Origin: Halobacteriovorax sp. JY17 | GTDB lineage: Bacteria; Bdellovibrionota; Bacteriovoracia; Bacteriovoracales; Bacteriovoracaceae | Length of the DNA stretch: 64,000 nt | Reading direction: 5' to 3' | Assembly: GCF_002753895.1 (NCBI RefSeq) | Contig: NZ_NJER01000003.1 | Location: 496,001-560,000, forward strand | In this document: in pieces, positions 43,735-52,668 of the stretch | How positions within the stretch are numbered: position 1 is the stretch's first letter | How the letters are laid out: each line of letters opens with the position of its first letter | Made by a program: the position numbers and the translations under genes | The notes under the pieces: model-generated | The model's input: the letters and a program-made list of their open reading frames with translations, nothing else | The model's database searches: none | Told to the model about the DNA's origin: nothing

Positions 43735-44841
43735 ATGGGTATTATTAGAAAATTAATATTAAAAGAGTGGTTCAAGTTCTTCGCAGGCTCAGTCATCGCT
43801 CTATTTATGCTCGTTTCTGTTGCAAATTTAATCTCAGGCTTCCTAAGAGGAAATGTTACAGCAACAGAAGTTCTCATTAATCACTTTATCGAAATCCCTG
43901 GCTACCTTAACAAAATATTTCCAGTGTCCTGCCTAATGGCAAGTTTATTTAGTATTAATAAATTAAAAACAAGAAGTGAGCTCACTGCAATTTTTGCATC
44001 TGGATACTCCCGTAAGAACTATATTATTGATCTTATTTTCGCATCACTTGTTGTTACAATTATTCAGTTCTTAATGAGTTCATACATCTCTCCATTTTTT
44101 AAATCACAAAGAGAGAATCTCATAACCGAATCTACTCATAAGTTTAGCAATCTTAAAAGCCAAGGACTTAGATCTTCTACCATAGGTAGTGGAAAGATGT
44201 GGTACAAATCTGACGACTACTTCATTGCCTTTACAAATTATAATCAAGTAAAGAAAGAGTTGTATAATGTCACTCTTTATAAACTCTCTATTGATAACTA
44301 CCTCGAAGAAATACTTGCAATGGAAAAAGTATTCTGGGAAAAAGGGATATGGGTAGGAAAAGAAGTTATTACACTTGATCATTTAAACGAGAAATCATTT
44401 CCAAAGGCTGACTCCAACCGAGAAACAATTGTTAGTCTTTCAGAAACCCCTGACGATCTTCGACAAATTGAAGCCGACATTACTATTTTAGATATTGTAA
44501 AGCTTTGGAAGTATATCAAACAACTAAAGAGCAGTGGTATCAATATAGATGAGTATATGGTTCTCTTTTATGATAAATTTTCAAACTCAATCATCTGTAT
44601 CATCTTTGCGATCCTTGCATCTGTCTCTATTTTTAATCCAAATAGAAGAAGTAGTTCATTTGGTAAAAATATTGCAGCCGTTTTCTTTTTTACTATTCTC
44701 TACTGGCTTGTTTATTCATACCTAATTGAACTAGGTAATAATTCTAAACTGATACCATTTGCTGCGACATTTTCAGTCCCTGCAACCTTTACTATAATTC
44801 TAATTATTATTTTTTCCAGAAATAGGAAACTTGCAAAATGA
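43735..44841 (+). CDS. LptF/LptG-family permease (YjgP/YjgQ)
   Basis: A 368-residue inner-membrane component of the LPS export ABC complex. N-terminal helices contain SGFLRGNVT and the coupling region TRSELTAIFASGYSRK, as in LptF/G. A periplasmic jellyroll-like part (about 130-260) and three C-terminal helices follow. The canonical complex needs both LptF and LptG; only one is here and no LptB is adjacent. The next gene, an ArnT-like transferase, overlaps by 4 bases, linking it to lipid A or LPS processing. Confidence 0.85.
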   Translation: MGIIRKLILKEWFKFFAGSVIALFMLVSVANLISGFLRGNVTATEVLINHFIEIPGYLNKIFPVSCLMASLFSINKLKTRSELTAIFASGYSRKNYIIDLIFASLVVTIIQFLMSSYISPFFKSQRENLITESTHKFSNLKSQGLRSSTIGSGKMWYKSDDYFIAFTNYNQVKKELYNVTLYKLSIDNYLEEILAMEKVFWEKGIWVGKEVITLDHLNEKSFPKADSNRETIVSLSETPDDLRQIEADITILDIVKLWKYIKQLKSSGINIDEYMVLFYDKFSNSIICIIFAILASVSIFNPNRRSSSFGKNIAAVFFFTILYWLVYSYLIELGNNSKLIPFAATFSVPATFTIILIIIFSRNRKLAK

Positions 44842-46463
44842 CCTCAATAAGCTCAATCAAAAAGCTTTCAATTTTTTCAATTTTCTTAGTTTTTGCTCTC
44901 TACATTTGGGACATTGGAAATCTCGATGCCATAAGACAGGGAACGGAAGGCTTCTACTTACAAATTGCGAAGGAAATGTTTGAGAACAGCTCAATCCTCA
45001 CACCTCTTTATAATGGAGAAAATCATTGGTCTAAACCCCCTCTCCAATTCTGGATGGCCAACATATTCTACTTCTTTGGTGGCGGTCCAAGTATTTTTCT
45101 TTCTCGATTTGTTATTGTTATTTTTTCTCTATCCACTATTATTATTTCTTCAAAGATTGTGTCTAGAGTTCTATCTAAGCCCTTTCTTTTAATATTTGTC
45201 TATATTAGTGCGACTCTTGGAATGTTTAAATATTCCCGAATCTTCATGATGGAAATGCCTCTCACTATGCTTACAACTATTGGAGCGCTCTACTTCTATC
45301 AATATCTAGAAAATAAGAAAAATGCACTTCATTATGCAGCACTTTTTCTAGGTCTATCGGTGCTAGTCAAAGGTCCCGTCTCCTTAGTAATGGCCGGAGG
45401 TGGTATTGGATTATTTCTTCTTATTGAATGGTATATGTTTGGTTTTAATTCAACGGACTTAAAAAAAGCCTTAAAGTGCTTAACTTACTCTCTGGCGATT
45501 GCCTCGATTTGGTTTATTATATGTACAATTAAATATGGACATGAATTTATCGATTACTTCTTTCTCAGAGAAAATCTAGGAAAGTTTGCCTCTAAATCTT
45601 ATCCTATTAGGCATGTCTTTCAAGGACTACTTATTTTTTCTCTTCCATGGAGCCTCTACCTACCGACAAGCCTCGCACAAGTTAAAGATCACTGGGTAAA
45701 AGTTAAGAATGATAAATTTCTTATGTTCTCTAACTGCTGCTTCTTCGTTTTTTTTACTCTTTGGTTAATTCCTTCGCAGAGATCTCATCACTATGCTATG
45801 CCTTCTCTAGTATTCTTTCTTATATCAAATTTTATTTTACTAAATAATTACTCATTAAATGAAAAACGTCAGAAGATGATGAACTTAGCAAATGTCACAA
45901 TTGCTGGACTAATGACATTAACCGCTCTTTTATTTGGAACACTTCTAATTTTTAAAGATGTTCACAATTCAACTTCTTTAACAATTAAGGTCATCACTAC
46001 AATATGCCTTCTTCTTCTTGGATCATTTTTATTTGTAAAAAGTAAGAAGCAAATTTCTAAATACTTTATTGCGCTCTTTATTATTGGAAACCTTTGGAAT
46101 ATTTTTATTCCATCATTCATACTTCCTTATCTTCCAAAGAAAGTCATAACACTTATAGGTAGTAGGGAAATAAGCGCCGCTGTGAGAAAACCTTACTTCA
46201 TCGAAGAAGCCCTTGAGAGGAAAGTTCACTGGATTGGGGGAAGTAAGATCAGACAGTATATTCTGGAAAATAACCATCTCTATATAACTCACCAAGTCAC
46301 TTACGATAGATACCAACTAAATAACTTAACAAATGTCGTAACTAGCTGGAAAATCTGGCGACGTGGAGTTAAGCTCAAAGATGGCATTGAAGCTCTTAGC
46401 TCTAAAAATATCGACCAGCTAAAAGATACTGTATACCTCTTAGAAAACAAGCCCTTGAAGTAG
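44838..46463 (+). CDS. ArnT/PMT-family membrane glycosyltransferase
   Basis: A 541-residue integral membrane protein with about 11-12 helices. The N-terminal loop WDIGNLDAIRQGTEGFYLQIAKEM, followed by HWSKPPLQFWMAN, is the ArnT/PMT catalytic-loop pattern (acidic residue and KPPL motif). Such enzymes use undecaprenyl-linked sugars to modify lipid A or other envelope targets. The substrate is not deducible. It is coupled to the LptF/G-like gene by an ATGA overlap. Confidence 0.82.
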   Translation: MTSISSIKKLSIFSIFLVFALYIWDIGNLDAIRQGTEGFYLQIAKEMFENSSILTPLYNGENHWSKPPLQFWMANIFYFFGGGPSIFLSRFVIVIFSLSTIIISSKIVSRVLSKPFLLIFVYISATLGMFKYSRIFMMEMPLTMLTTIGALYFYQYLENKKNALHYAALFLGLSVLVKGPVSLVMAGGGIGLFLLIEWYMFGFNSTDLKKALKCLTYSLAIASIWFIICTIKYGHEFIDYFFLRENLGKFASKSYPIRHVFQGLLIFSLPWSLYLPTSLAQVKDHWVKVKNDKFLMFSNCCFFVFFTLWLIPSQRSHHYAMPSLVFFLISNFILLNNYSLNEKRQKMMNLANVTIAGLMTLTALLFGTLLIFKDVHNSTSLTIKVITTICLLLLGSFLFVKSKKQISKYFIALFIIGNLWNIFIPSFILPYLPKKVITLIGSREISAAVRKPYFIEEALERKVHWIGGSKIRQYILENNHLYITHQVTYDRYQLNNLTNVVTSWKIWRRGVKLKDGIEALSSKNIDQLKDTVYLLENKPLK

Positions 46464-46490
46464 ACTTACGCGCAGCCTCCATGCTATAAG
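46461..46490 (+). promoter_or_regulatory. Putative promoter before def
   Basis: TAGACT, 18-base spacer, TATAAG ending 5 bases before the ATG at 46496. An AAGGG also lies 3 bases before the ATG, so this site may be a ribosome-binding site rather than a leaderless promoter. Confidence 0.35.
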
Positions 46491-46495
46491 GGCTC

Positions 46496-47089
46496 ATGGA
46501 AAATTCAAACTTTTTAGAAGATTATAAACTTGAAGGAGAACTTCTTCAAATATTCACCTACCCTGCACCTGTCCTAAAGAAAGTTGCAGAACCCGTCGCT
46601 GAATTCAATGATGAGCTACGTGCACTTTGTAAGGATATGCTATTTACAATGTATCACGCTCCGGGAATTGGTCTCGCTGCTCCACAGATTGGAAAGAGCA
46701 TTCGACTCTTCGTCATGGATATTGATTTCGATAGAGAAGAAGTAACTAGGGCCGACGGAAGTACCGATCACACTCTTTCTAACTTCAATCCATTAATATT
46801 TATAAATCCAATAATTAGCAACAGGCACGGTGAAGTACTCTACGAAGAAGGCTGCCTAAGCGTTCCAGGAATTTATGAAGAAGTTAAAAGGGCCGAGACA
46901 ATTACCGTCGAGTACCAAGATATGTGGGGAGAGAAGCATTCAATAGATGCCGACGAACTTCTCTCAATTTGTATTCAGCATGAGAACGATCACCTTGAAG
47001 GTATCGTCTTCCTTGAAAGACTGAGTATGTTAAAGCAAAACTTCCTAAAGAAGAAATTCCTTAAGCAGAAAAAGAAGAAAGGAAACTAG
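46496..47089 (+). CDS. def: Peptide deformylase
   Basis: A 197-residue metalloenzyme removing formyl from nascent N-terminal Met. Motifs: GIGLAAPQIG (58-66), EGCLSVPG with metal ligand C120, and QHENDHLEG with H162, E163 and H166. An N-terminal extension of about 15 residues and a short insert (about 80-97) are present; the tail is very basic. The fmt start directly follows its stop, the normal def-fmt partnership. Confidence 0.97.
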   Translation: MENSNFLEDYKLEGELLQIFTYPAPVLKKVAEPVAEFNDELRALCKDMLFTMYHAPGIGLAAPQIGKSIRLFVMDIDFDREEVTRADGSTDHTLSNFNPLIFINPIISNRHGEVLYEEGCLSVPGIYEEVKRAETITVEYQDMWGEKHSIDADELLSICIQHENDHLEGIVFLERLSMLKQNFLKKKFLKQKKKKGN

Positions 47090-48031
47090 ATGAAGAAGTT
47101 GAATGTAATCTTTTGTGGAACTCCTGACTTTTCTGTTCCCGCTCTTGAAATGCTATTCAATCATCCTCATATCAATCTTGCCCATGTCATTACAATGCCA
47201 GATAGGCCAGCAGGAAGAGGACAAAAACTTCAATCTCCACCGGTGGCAATTTTTGCAAAAGAAAATAGAATTCCACTTATCCAAACTGAGAATATAAATA
47301 AAGAAGAAGCATTTTTAAAAAAAGTAAGTACTGAAAAAATAGACGCTATTGTCGTTCTTGCTTTTGCACAATTTCTTGGATCTAAAGTTCTAGAACTTCC
47401 AAAACTTGGTTGCTTCAATATTCACACATCTCTTCTTCCAAAGTACAGAGGTGCCGCACCGATTCAATACGCTCTACTAAATGGAGATAAGGAAAGTGGA
47501 GTAAGTATTCAAAGAATGGTTAAACAGATGGACGCTGGAGACTTAGTTCATTCTTATCCGATGCCAATTGATCATAATGAAACAGGTGGACAACTATATA
47601 CCCGCCTAAAGTTTCAAGCGGCCCTTAGTTTAAACACACTAGTATATGAACTCATTGACGGCTCTGTAACTTTTAAGGAACAAGAACACTCTCTCGCAAC
47701 TTTTGCACCAACTCTAAAAAAAGAAGACGGCTATCTCGACTTTACAAATAAAAGTTGTGAAGAAATTCACAATCAAGTTAGAGCGCTCATTCCATGGCCA
47801 GGAACCTGGTGTAGCCTCAATGGGAAGAGACTCAAAGTTTTTTCCGTTGAAAAATCTCTCAAAACTACCAACACTGGCAATTGCGATACAAGTGATGGCA
47901 ATCTACTTATTGGCTGTAAAGACGGAACACTTAGACTTACAGATGTTCAAATTGAAGGCAAGAAGAGATGCACAGACTCTTCTCTAATAAATGGAATGCA
48001 AAACTCTACAAATGAATTCAAAATAAACTAG
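47090..48031 (+). CDS. fmt: Methionyl-tRNA formyltransferase
   Basis: A 313-residue enzyme formylating initiator Met-tRNA. It shows FCGTPDFSVPALEML, MPDRPAGRGQK, the catalytic region CFNIHTSLLPKYRGAAPIQ and GVSIQRMVKQMDAGD. A C-terminal OB-like domain follows (FSVEKSL onward). AAGGA is 7 bases before the ATG, inside the end of def. Confidence 0.97.
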   Translation: MKKLNVIFCGTPDFSVPALEMLFNHPHINLAHVITMPDRPAGRGQKLQSPPVAIFAKENRIPLIQTENINKEEAFLKKVSTEKIDAIVVLAFAQFLGSKVLELPKLGCFNIHTSLLPKYRGAAPIQYALLNGDKESGVSIQRMVKQMDAGDLVHSYPMPIDHNETGGQLYTRLKFQAALSLNTLVYELIDGSVTFKEQEHSLATFAPTLKKEDGYLDFTNKSCEEIHNQVRALIPWPGTWCSLNGKRLKVFSVEKSLKTTNTGNCDTSDGNLLIGCKDGTLRLTDVQIEGKKRCTDSSLINGMQNSTNEFKIN

Positions 48032-48040
48032 AGAGAAATT

Positions 48041-48688
48041 ATGATTATTTCACCAAGTCTTTTAGCCTGTGATTTTTTAAATATTGAATCTGAACTTTTA
48101 GCATTCAAAGATTTCAAGGACACTTGGTTTCACTTAGATATTATGGACTCACACTTTGTTCCCAACTTAACGTTTGGTCATCCTATCGTGAAATTGATTT
48201 CTAAAAAAACCGAAATTCCACTCGATGCCCACTTTATGGTAACCAACCCTGAATTCTATATCGACACTTTTAAAGATTATAATATACATAACTTCACCTT
48301 CCATATTGAGGCGACAGATAATGCTCTCGAACTGGTAAGAAAAGCTAAGAAACTCTACCCTAGCGTTGGTCTATCGATAAAGCCCAAAACTCCTTTAAAT
48401 TCTATTACTGAAGAGTTGCTAGCTGAAATTGATCTTATACTAATCATGTCGGTTGAACCTGGTTTTGGTGGACAATCATTCATTGAAGAAAGTTACAAGA
48501 GAGTCGAACACTTTAATAAATTAAAAGAAAAATTCCCTCAACTCATGATTCAAGTCGACGGTGGAGTGACTAACAATAATGCAGCAAACTTAAAGAAGTC
48601 TGGTGCAAATAATCTCGTTGCAGGCTCATATATATTTAAAGATGGCCCAAGCACGTACAAAGAAAAACTAGAAAGCTTAAGGAGATAG
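48041..48688 (+). CDS. rpe: Ribulose-phosphate 3-epimerase
   Basis: A 215-residue TIM-barrel enzyme of the pentose phosphate pathway. FHLDIMDSHFVPNLTFG, DAHFMV, LIMSVEPGFGGQSF and QVDGGVTNNN contain the metal-binding His/Asp residues. It lies 9 bases after fmt and 1 base before hutH, so it is in the same operon. Confidence 0.96.
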   Translation: MIISPSLLACDFLNIESELLAFKDFKDTWFHLDIMDSHFVPNLTFGHPIVKLISKKTEIPLDAHFMVTNPEFYIDTFKDYNIHNFTFHIEATDNALELVRKAKKLYPSVGLSIKPKTPLNSITEELLAEIDLILIMSVEPGFGGQSFIEESYKRVEHFNKLKEKFPQLMIQVDGGVTNNNAANLKKSGANNLVAGSYIFKDGPSTYKEKLESLRR

Positions 48689-48689
48689 A

Positions 48690-50237
48690 ATGTCTAACGT
48701 TGAAAAAATAATCTTTAATGGCAAATCATTAACAATAGAACAAGTTCATCATATTGCTTTTTCAAAGCCTGGGAAAGTTGAAGTTAGTATTTGCGAAAAA
48801 GCTCTCGAAAGAATGAAAGAATCTCGCGCCTACGTTCACAGCATTGTTGAAAAAGGTGAACCTGTTTATGGTATAAATACTGGCTTTGGCGCTCTTTCAA
48901 GCATGCATATAAAGAAAGAAGAACTGGCCACCCTACAATTAAACTTAATTCGCTCTCACTGTACTGGTACAGGTCGACCTTTTAGTCGAGAGATTACTCG
49001 AGCAATTATGATCCTTAGGGCAAATTGTCTAATTTCTGGCTACTCAGGAATTCAACCTGAAATTGTTCAACTTATTTTAGACTTTTTAAACTTCGATATT
49101 AATCCAATTGTGCCAGAGAAGGGATCTGTTGGAGCCTCTGGAGATCTCGCTCCTTTATCACACATCGCTCTTGCCTTAATAGGAGAGGGAGAGGTGATAT
49201 TTGACGGGAAGCACTCTAATTCAAATTTTGCGATCGACCAAATAGGAAGAAAGCCTGCAGTCCTTGGTCCAAAAGACGGCCTAGCTCTTATTAATGGAAC
49301 AGCTGTTATGGCAGCCATTGGAGCCTGCGCAGTAGTCGAAGCTACAAATATAATGAAGATTGCAGATATAAGTGCCGCTCTCACATTGGACGGAGTGAAA
49401 GGAACAAGTAAAGCTTACTACGAGGGCATCACAAGACTTAAGCCACACCCTGGGCAAATTGATGCCTGTGAAAATCTTAACAACTTACTTAAGGATTCAG
49501 AAATTAAAGATTCTCACGATGACTGTGGGAAAGTACAAGACCCATATTCTCTACGCTGTGTTCCTCAAGTTCACGGAGCCTGTAGACAAACACTAACTCA
49601 TGCAAGAGATGTTATTTCAATTGAACTTAACTCAGTAACCGATAATCCTCTTATTTTTCTTGAAGAGGACTCTGTTGTTAGTGGAGGAAATTTTCACGGG
49701 GAAGCACTTGCTCTAGTTATGGATTACTTAGCGATGGGTGTTGCAGAAATTTGTAATATTTGTGAGAGAAGAATTGAGAAAATGATGAATCCAAGTTTTT
49801 CTGATCTTCCAGCCTTCTTAACTAAGAACTCTGGCCTAAATTCAGGACTCATGATTGCTCACGTTACTGCAGCGGCATTGACATCAGAAAATAAGTACCT
49901 ATGCCATCCAGCTTCTGTTGATAGTGTTCCAACATCAACAGATAAGGAAGACCACGTATCAATGGGTGTAACTTCAGGAAGAAAGTTATTAGAAGTTATT
50001 GATAACGCAAAAACAGTTCTTGGAATTGAACTTCTTTGTAATACGCAAGCATTAGACTTTCAAAGACCTTTAAAATCATCAAAGGCACTTGAAGCCGTGC
50101 ATACACTCATCAGACAGCACGTTCCACCAATTGAAGACGACAGAGTATTTTACAAAGATATGGAAAATATAAAGAAGCTAATTTCATCTAATGAAATTGT
50201 TCTGGCAGCAACAGAACATATTGAAAAATTAAATTAG
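48690..50237 (+). CDS. hutH: Histidine ammonia-lyase
   Basis: A 515-residue MIO-dependent lyase turning histidine into urocanate and ammonia. The MIO-forming Ala149-Ser150-Gly151 is in GSVGASGDLAPLSH. YGINTGFG (60-67) and SH at 89-90 in the substrate loop favour His or Tyr over Phe; the neighbouring hutI gene decides for histidine. AGGAG precedes the ATG. No urocanase gene (hutU) is in the window. Confidence 0.95.
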   Translation: MSNVEKIIFNGKSLTIEQVHHIAFSKPGKVEVSICEKALERMKESRAYVHSIVEKGEPVYGINTGFGALSSMHIKKEELATLQLNLIRSHCTGTGRPFSREITRAIMILRANCLISGYSGIQPEIVQLILDFLNFDINPIVPEKGSVGASGDLAPLSHIALALIGEGEVIFDGKHSNSNFAIDQIGRKPAVLGPKDGLALINGTAVMAAIGACAVVEATNIMKIADISAALTLDGVKGTSKAYYEGITRLKPHPGQIDACENLNNLLKDSEIKDSHDDCGKVQDPYSLRCVPQVHGACRQTLTHARDVISIELNSVTDNPLIFLEEDSVVSGGNFHGEALALVMDYLAMGVAEICNICERRIEKMMNPSFSDLPAFLTKNSGLNSGLMIAHVTAAALTSENKYLCHPASVDSVPTSTDKEDHVSMGVTSGRKLLEVIDNAKTVLGIELLCNTQALDFQRPLKSSKALEAVHTLIRQHVPPIEDDRVFYKDMENIKKLISSNEIVLAATEHIEKLN

Positions 50238-50248
50238 GATTATCTTGT

Positions 50249-51463
50249 ATGAGCTTAAAGGCATTTAGAAATTTTTCTCAAATTGTAACCCTTGCCAAGA
50301 GTTTTGAAAAAGACGGAAGACATCTTCAACCAGAAGACCTCTCTATTATTGAGCAGGCTTCAATTGTTTTCGACAGTGACGAAATTGTTTGGGTCGGAAG
50401 AGATGAAGACCTGCTAAATGAATATCAGTCTGTTCCGTCAGAAGATTTTCACGGCAAAACTTTACTTCCAGAACTTGTTGATTCGCACACACACCTTGTT
50501 TTTGGTGGCGATAGATCATCAGAATATTCTATGCGACTAAACGGTGCTGACTACCAAGATATTGCAAATGCAGGTGGCGGTATACTTTCCACCATGAAAG
50601 CAACAAACCTTGCAACCCATGACGAATTATTTGAATCTGCAGTAAAGAGAATTGAAAGAATCTATAGCTATGGTGTTGGTACAATAGAAATTAAAAGTGG
50701 GTACGGCCTCAACTATGAGAAAGAAAAAGAGTGCTCTCTCCTTATTTCTAAACTTAAGGATCACTTCAAAGGCCAAGTGCAAATTAGTAACACCTTTATG
50801 GCCGCTCACGCAGTTCCTAAAAAATATGAGAGCTCAAACGAATATATAAATAAAGAAGTTATTCCTCTCCTAAAAGAGCTTTCAGAGTTTGGAATTATTG
50901 ATGCCGTCGATATTTTCCACGAGGAAGGATACTTTGATGAAGTTGATACTCAACAGTTATTTGATGTTGCCTCATTTTTAAATATTCCAGTTAAGAGTCA
51001 CGCAGATGAATTCAAGGATAACAAGGGTGCAATACTAGCAGCAAAGAATCATGCCTTAAGTACTGATCACTTACTCTGCACAGGCGATGATGGCATTAAA
51101 GCACTTGCAGGATCTAATACCGTAGCAACACTACTTCCTGGTACTGGATTTTTTCTAGGGAAACCTCAGGCCAATGCTCGTGCCTTTTTTGACGCTGGCG
51201 TAAAAGTTGCTATTGCTTCAGATTACAATCCTGGCTCATGTCATTGTGACAATGTTTTACTAGTTGCCTCCCTCGCTGCTCCTACCTATAAGATGAATAT
51301 TGCTGAACTCTGGTCTGCTATTACACTCAATGCAGCTCATGCACTAAACCTCAAAAAACAAGGAGCTCTTGTTCCTGGACTAGCGCCTAGATTTACAATT
51401 TTTGATACGGATAATTTAGATAAAATTACTTATCACTGGGGTGTTAACCTTTGCATTCGTTAA
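50249..51463 (+). CDS. hutI: Imidazolonepropionase
   Basis: A 404-residue amidohydrolase opening the imidazolone ring, the third step of histidine degradation. Motifs: PELVDSHTHLVFGGDR (metal-binding HxH), GGGILSTMKATN, IEIKSGYGL, VKSHADEF and IASDYNPGSCH. AGGA precedes the ATG, 11 bases after hutH. It overlaps the Kazal lipoprotein gene by 13 bases. Confidence 0.95.
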   Translation: MSLKAFRNFSQIVTLAKSFEKDGRHLQPEDLSIIEQASIVFDSDEIVWVGRDEDLLNEYQSVPSEDFHGKTLLPELVDSHTHLVFGGDRSSEYSMRLNGADYQDIANAGGGILSTMKATNLATHDELFESAVKRIERIYSYGVGTIEIKSGYGLNYEKEKECSLLISKLKDHFKGQVQISNTFMAAHAVPKKYESSNEYINKEVIPLLKELSEFGIIDAVDIFHEEGYFDEVDTQQLFDVASFLNIPVKSHADEFKDNKGAILAAKNHALSTDHLLCTGDDGIKALAGSNTVATLLPGTGFFLGKPQANARAFFDAGVKVAIASDYNPGSCHCDNVLLVASLAAPTYKMNIAELWSAITLNAAHALNLKKQGALVPGLAPRFTIFDTDNLDKITYHWGVNLCIR

Positions 51464-51792
51464 TAAGAATCATATTCATTCTTCTCCTTCTTACCTCTTG
51501 CAACGATAAGCCCCAAGAATGCGCTTGTACCTTTGAATACAAACCTGTTTGTGCTGATGGGAAGCAGTTTGACAATAAATGCCTCGCAAAATGTAATGGG
51601 GCCATAAATTTTTCAGAAAGTAGATGTGACTGTAATTCCGCATCAGGAGAGGTTTGCGCAAGACCACCGATGCCCCCCTGTCCAGAAGGAATGATGTGTA
51701 CACAAGTAATGCCTCCACCAAAGCTCTACTCCAGCGAGTGTGAGGCTTTAAAGGAGAAGGCAGAAATTTTAAAAAAAGAAATGTGTAATTAG
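51451..51792 (+). CDS. Kazal-type protease-inhibitor-like lipoprotein
   Basis: A 113-residue lipoprotein. The signal LIRIIFILLLLTSC places the lipidated Cys at residue 17. Next comes a Kazal-like domain: CACTFEYKPVCADGKQFDNK with the C-x-A-x-C ending, six cysteines in the expected order. A second Cys/Pro-rich half (CARPPMPPCPEGMMCTQ) may form further disulfides. Kazal domains inhibit serine proteases. The start is TTG, 13 bases inside hutI, with no better candidate because the signal begins at once. It is the last gene of the run and overlaps the convergent TlpA-like gene by 4 bases. Confidence 0.75.
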   Translation: MHSLIRIIFILLLLTSCNDKPQECACTFEYKPVCADGKQFDNKCLAKCNGAINFSESRCDCNSASGEVCARPPMPPCPEGMMCTQVMPPPKLYSSECEALKEKAEILKKEMCN

Positions 51793-52343
51793 TTCTTTAA
51801 AAGTTTATCAAACTTTTCATATACTTCTTCAGAGCTAAAATCTTTTGCCCCATTTGAAACTTGAATAACTTTTCCCTTGTGAAAAATTATAGAAACAGGA
51901 ATCGCAGAAACCATAAACTTCTCTAGGATAGATCCATCTGTATCTGCAATATTTTGAAAATTTAACTTATACTTTTTGACGATTTTCTTAATATTTGTCA
52001 TTTGATCTTCATCATCTTGATTAACTCCAAGAACCATGACTTTTGAATCATCATACTTCTCTTTCATTTTTACAATTGAAGGAAATTCAATAAGACACGG
52101 CTTACACCAAGTTGCCCAAAAATTAATGACAACAATAGGAGCTTTTATCTCTTTAAGCTTTATTTTTTTGTTTTCCGTAGTTTTCAACTCAAGTGAATTA
52201 TAAAGTGACTCATAATGAGTAAATACTTTCTTTTCAACTTTTGTAGCATCGGCCTTTAAGTCGAATAAATTAAATACACCCTGACCTACCCCTAAAACTG
52301 TTAGGAAAGCGAGAGCTATATAAATTGGAAAATATTTCTTCAT
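51789..52343 (-). CDS. TlpA/ResA-like membrane-anchored thioredoxin-fold protein
   Basis: A 184-residue protein with an N-terminal membrane anchor (5-25) and a thioredoxin domain. The redox motif WATWCKPC has C80 and C83, followed by LIEFPSI and the cis-Pro region SAIPVSIIF. Members reduce disulfides in the periplasm, for example in cytochrome c maturation. No cytochrome genes are next to it. It is transcribed alone. Confidence 0.87.
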   Translation of the reverse strand: MKKYFPIYIALAFLTVLGVGQGVFNLFDLKADATKVEKKVFTHYESLYNSLELKTTENKKIKLKEIKAPIVVINFWATWCKPCLIEFPSIVKMKEKYDDSKVMVLGVNQDDEDQMTNIKKIVKKYKLNFQNIADTDGSILEKFMVSAIPVSIIFHKGKVIQVSNGAKDFSSEEVYEKFDKLLKN

Positions 52344-52371
52344 TGAGACCCCTGCCTCTTTAGATTAGCAT
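52343..52371 (+). promoter_or_regulatory. Putative promoter of the pilin-like gene (leaderless arrangement)
   Basis: TTGAGA, 17-base spacer, TAGCAT ending 8 bases before the ATG at 52380. No Shine-Dalgarno sequence precedes the ATG. Confidence 0.4.
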
Positions 52372-52379
52372 TTATTATA

Positions 52380-52643
52380 ATGGAAAAATCTGATTTATTT
52401 AACCAAGAATTCAATTCCCATCAACAAGAATTACTGCAATATCTTGACGCAAATATGCCCCCAGCAAAGCTTTTAGTCAACAATAAGGGTCAGGCATTTA
52501 TAGAATTTCTATTCATATTACTCGCCATGATTATGATCTCTTTTGGCATGCTAAAGGGCTTAAATAGTTCAATTTCTGAGCGCTGGCTTGGTACTGTTAA
52601 GGCCATTGCAAAGCCCACCCCCACTGACATACAATTAAGATAA
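52380..52643 (+). CDS. Small pilin/TadE-like protein with type III signal motif
   Basis: An 87-residue protein. NNKG|QAFIEFLFILLAMIMI has the prepilin-peptidase pattern: Gly at -1 (G37), a hydrophobic stretch and Glu at +5 (E42). The remaining mature domain is only about 50 residues, like Flp pilins or TadE-type pseudopilins. The leader is unusually long (37 residues). No other pilus gene is in the window. Followed by glpK after 25 bases. Confidence 0.55.
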   Translation: MEKSDLFNQEFNSHQQELLQYLDANMPPAKLLVNNKGQAFIEFLFILLAMIMISFGMLKGLNSSISERWLGTVKAIAKPTPTDIQLR

Positions 52644-52668
52644 ATTTCATTTAATTATAGAGGTTACG

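Noticed and set aside
52376-52381. TATAAT overlapping the ATG of the pilin-like gene
   Set aside because: A start driven by it would fall inside the coding region; the upstream TTGAGA-N17-TAGCAT fits better.
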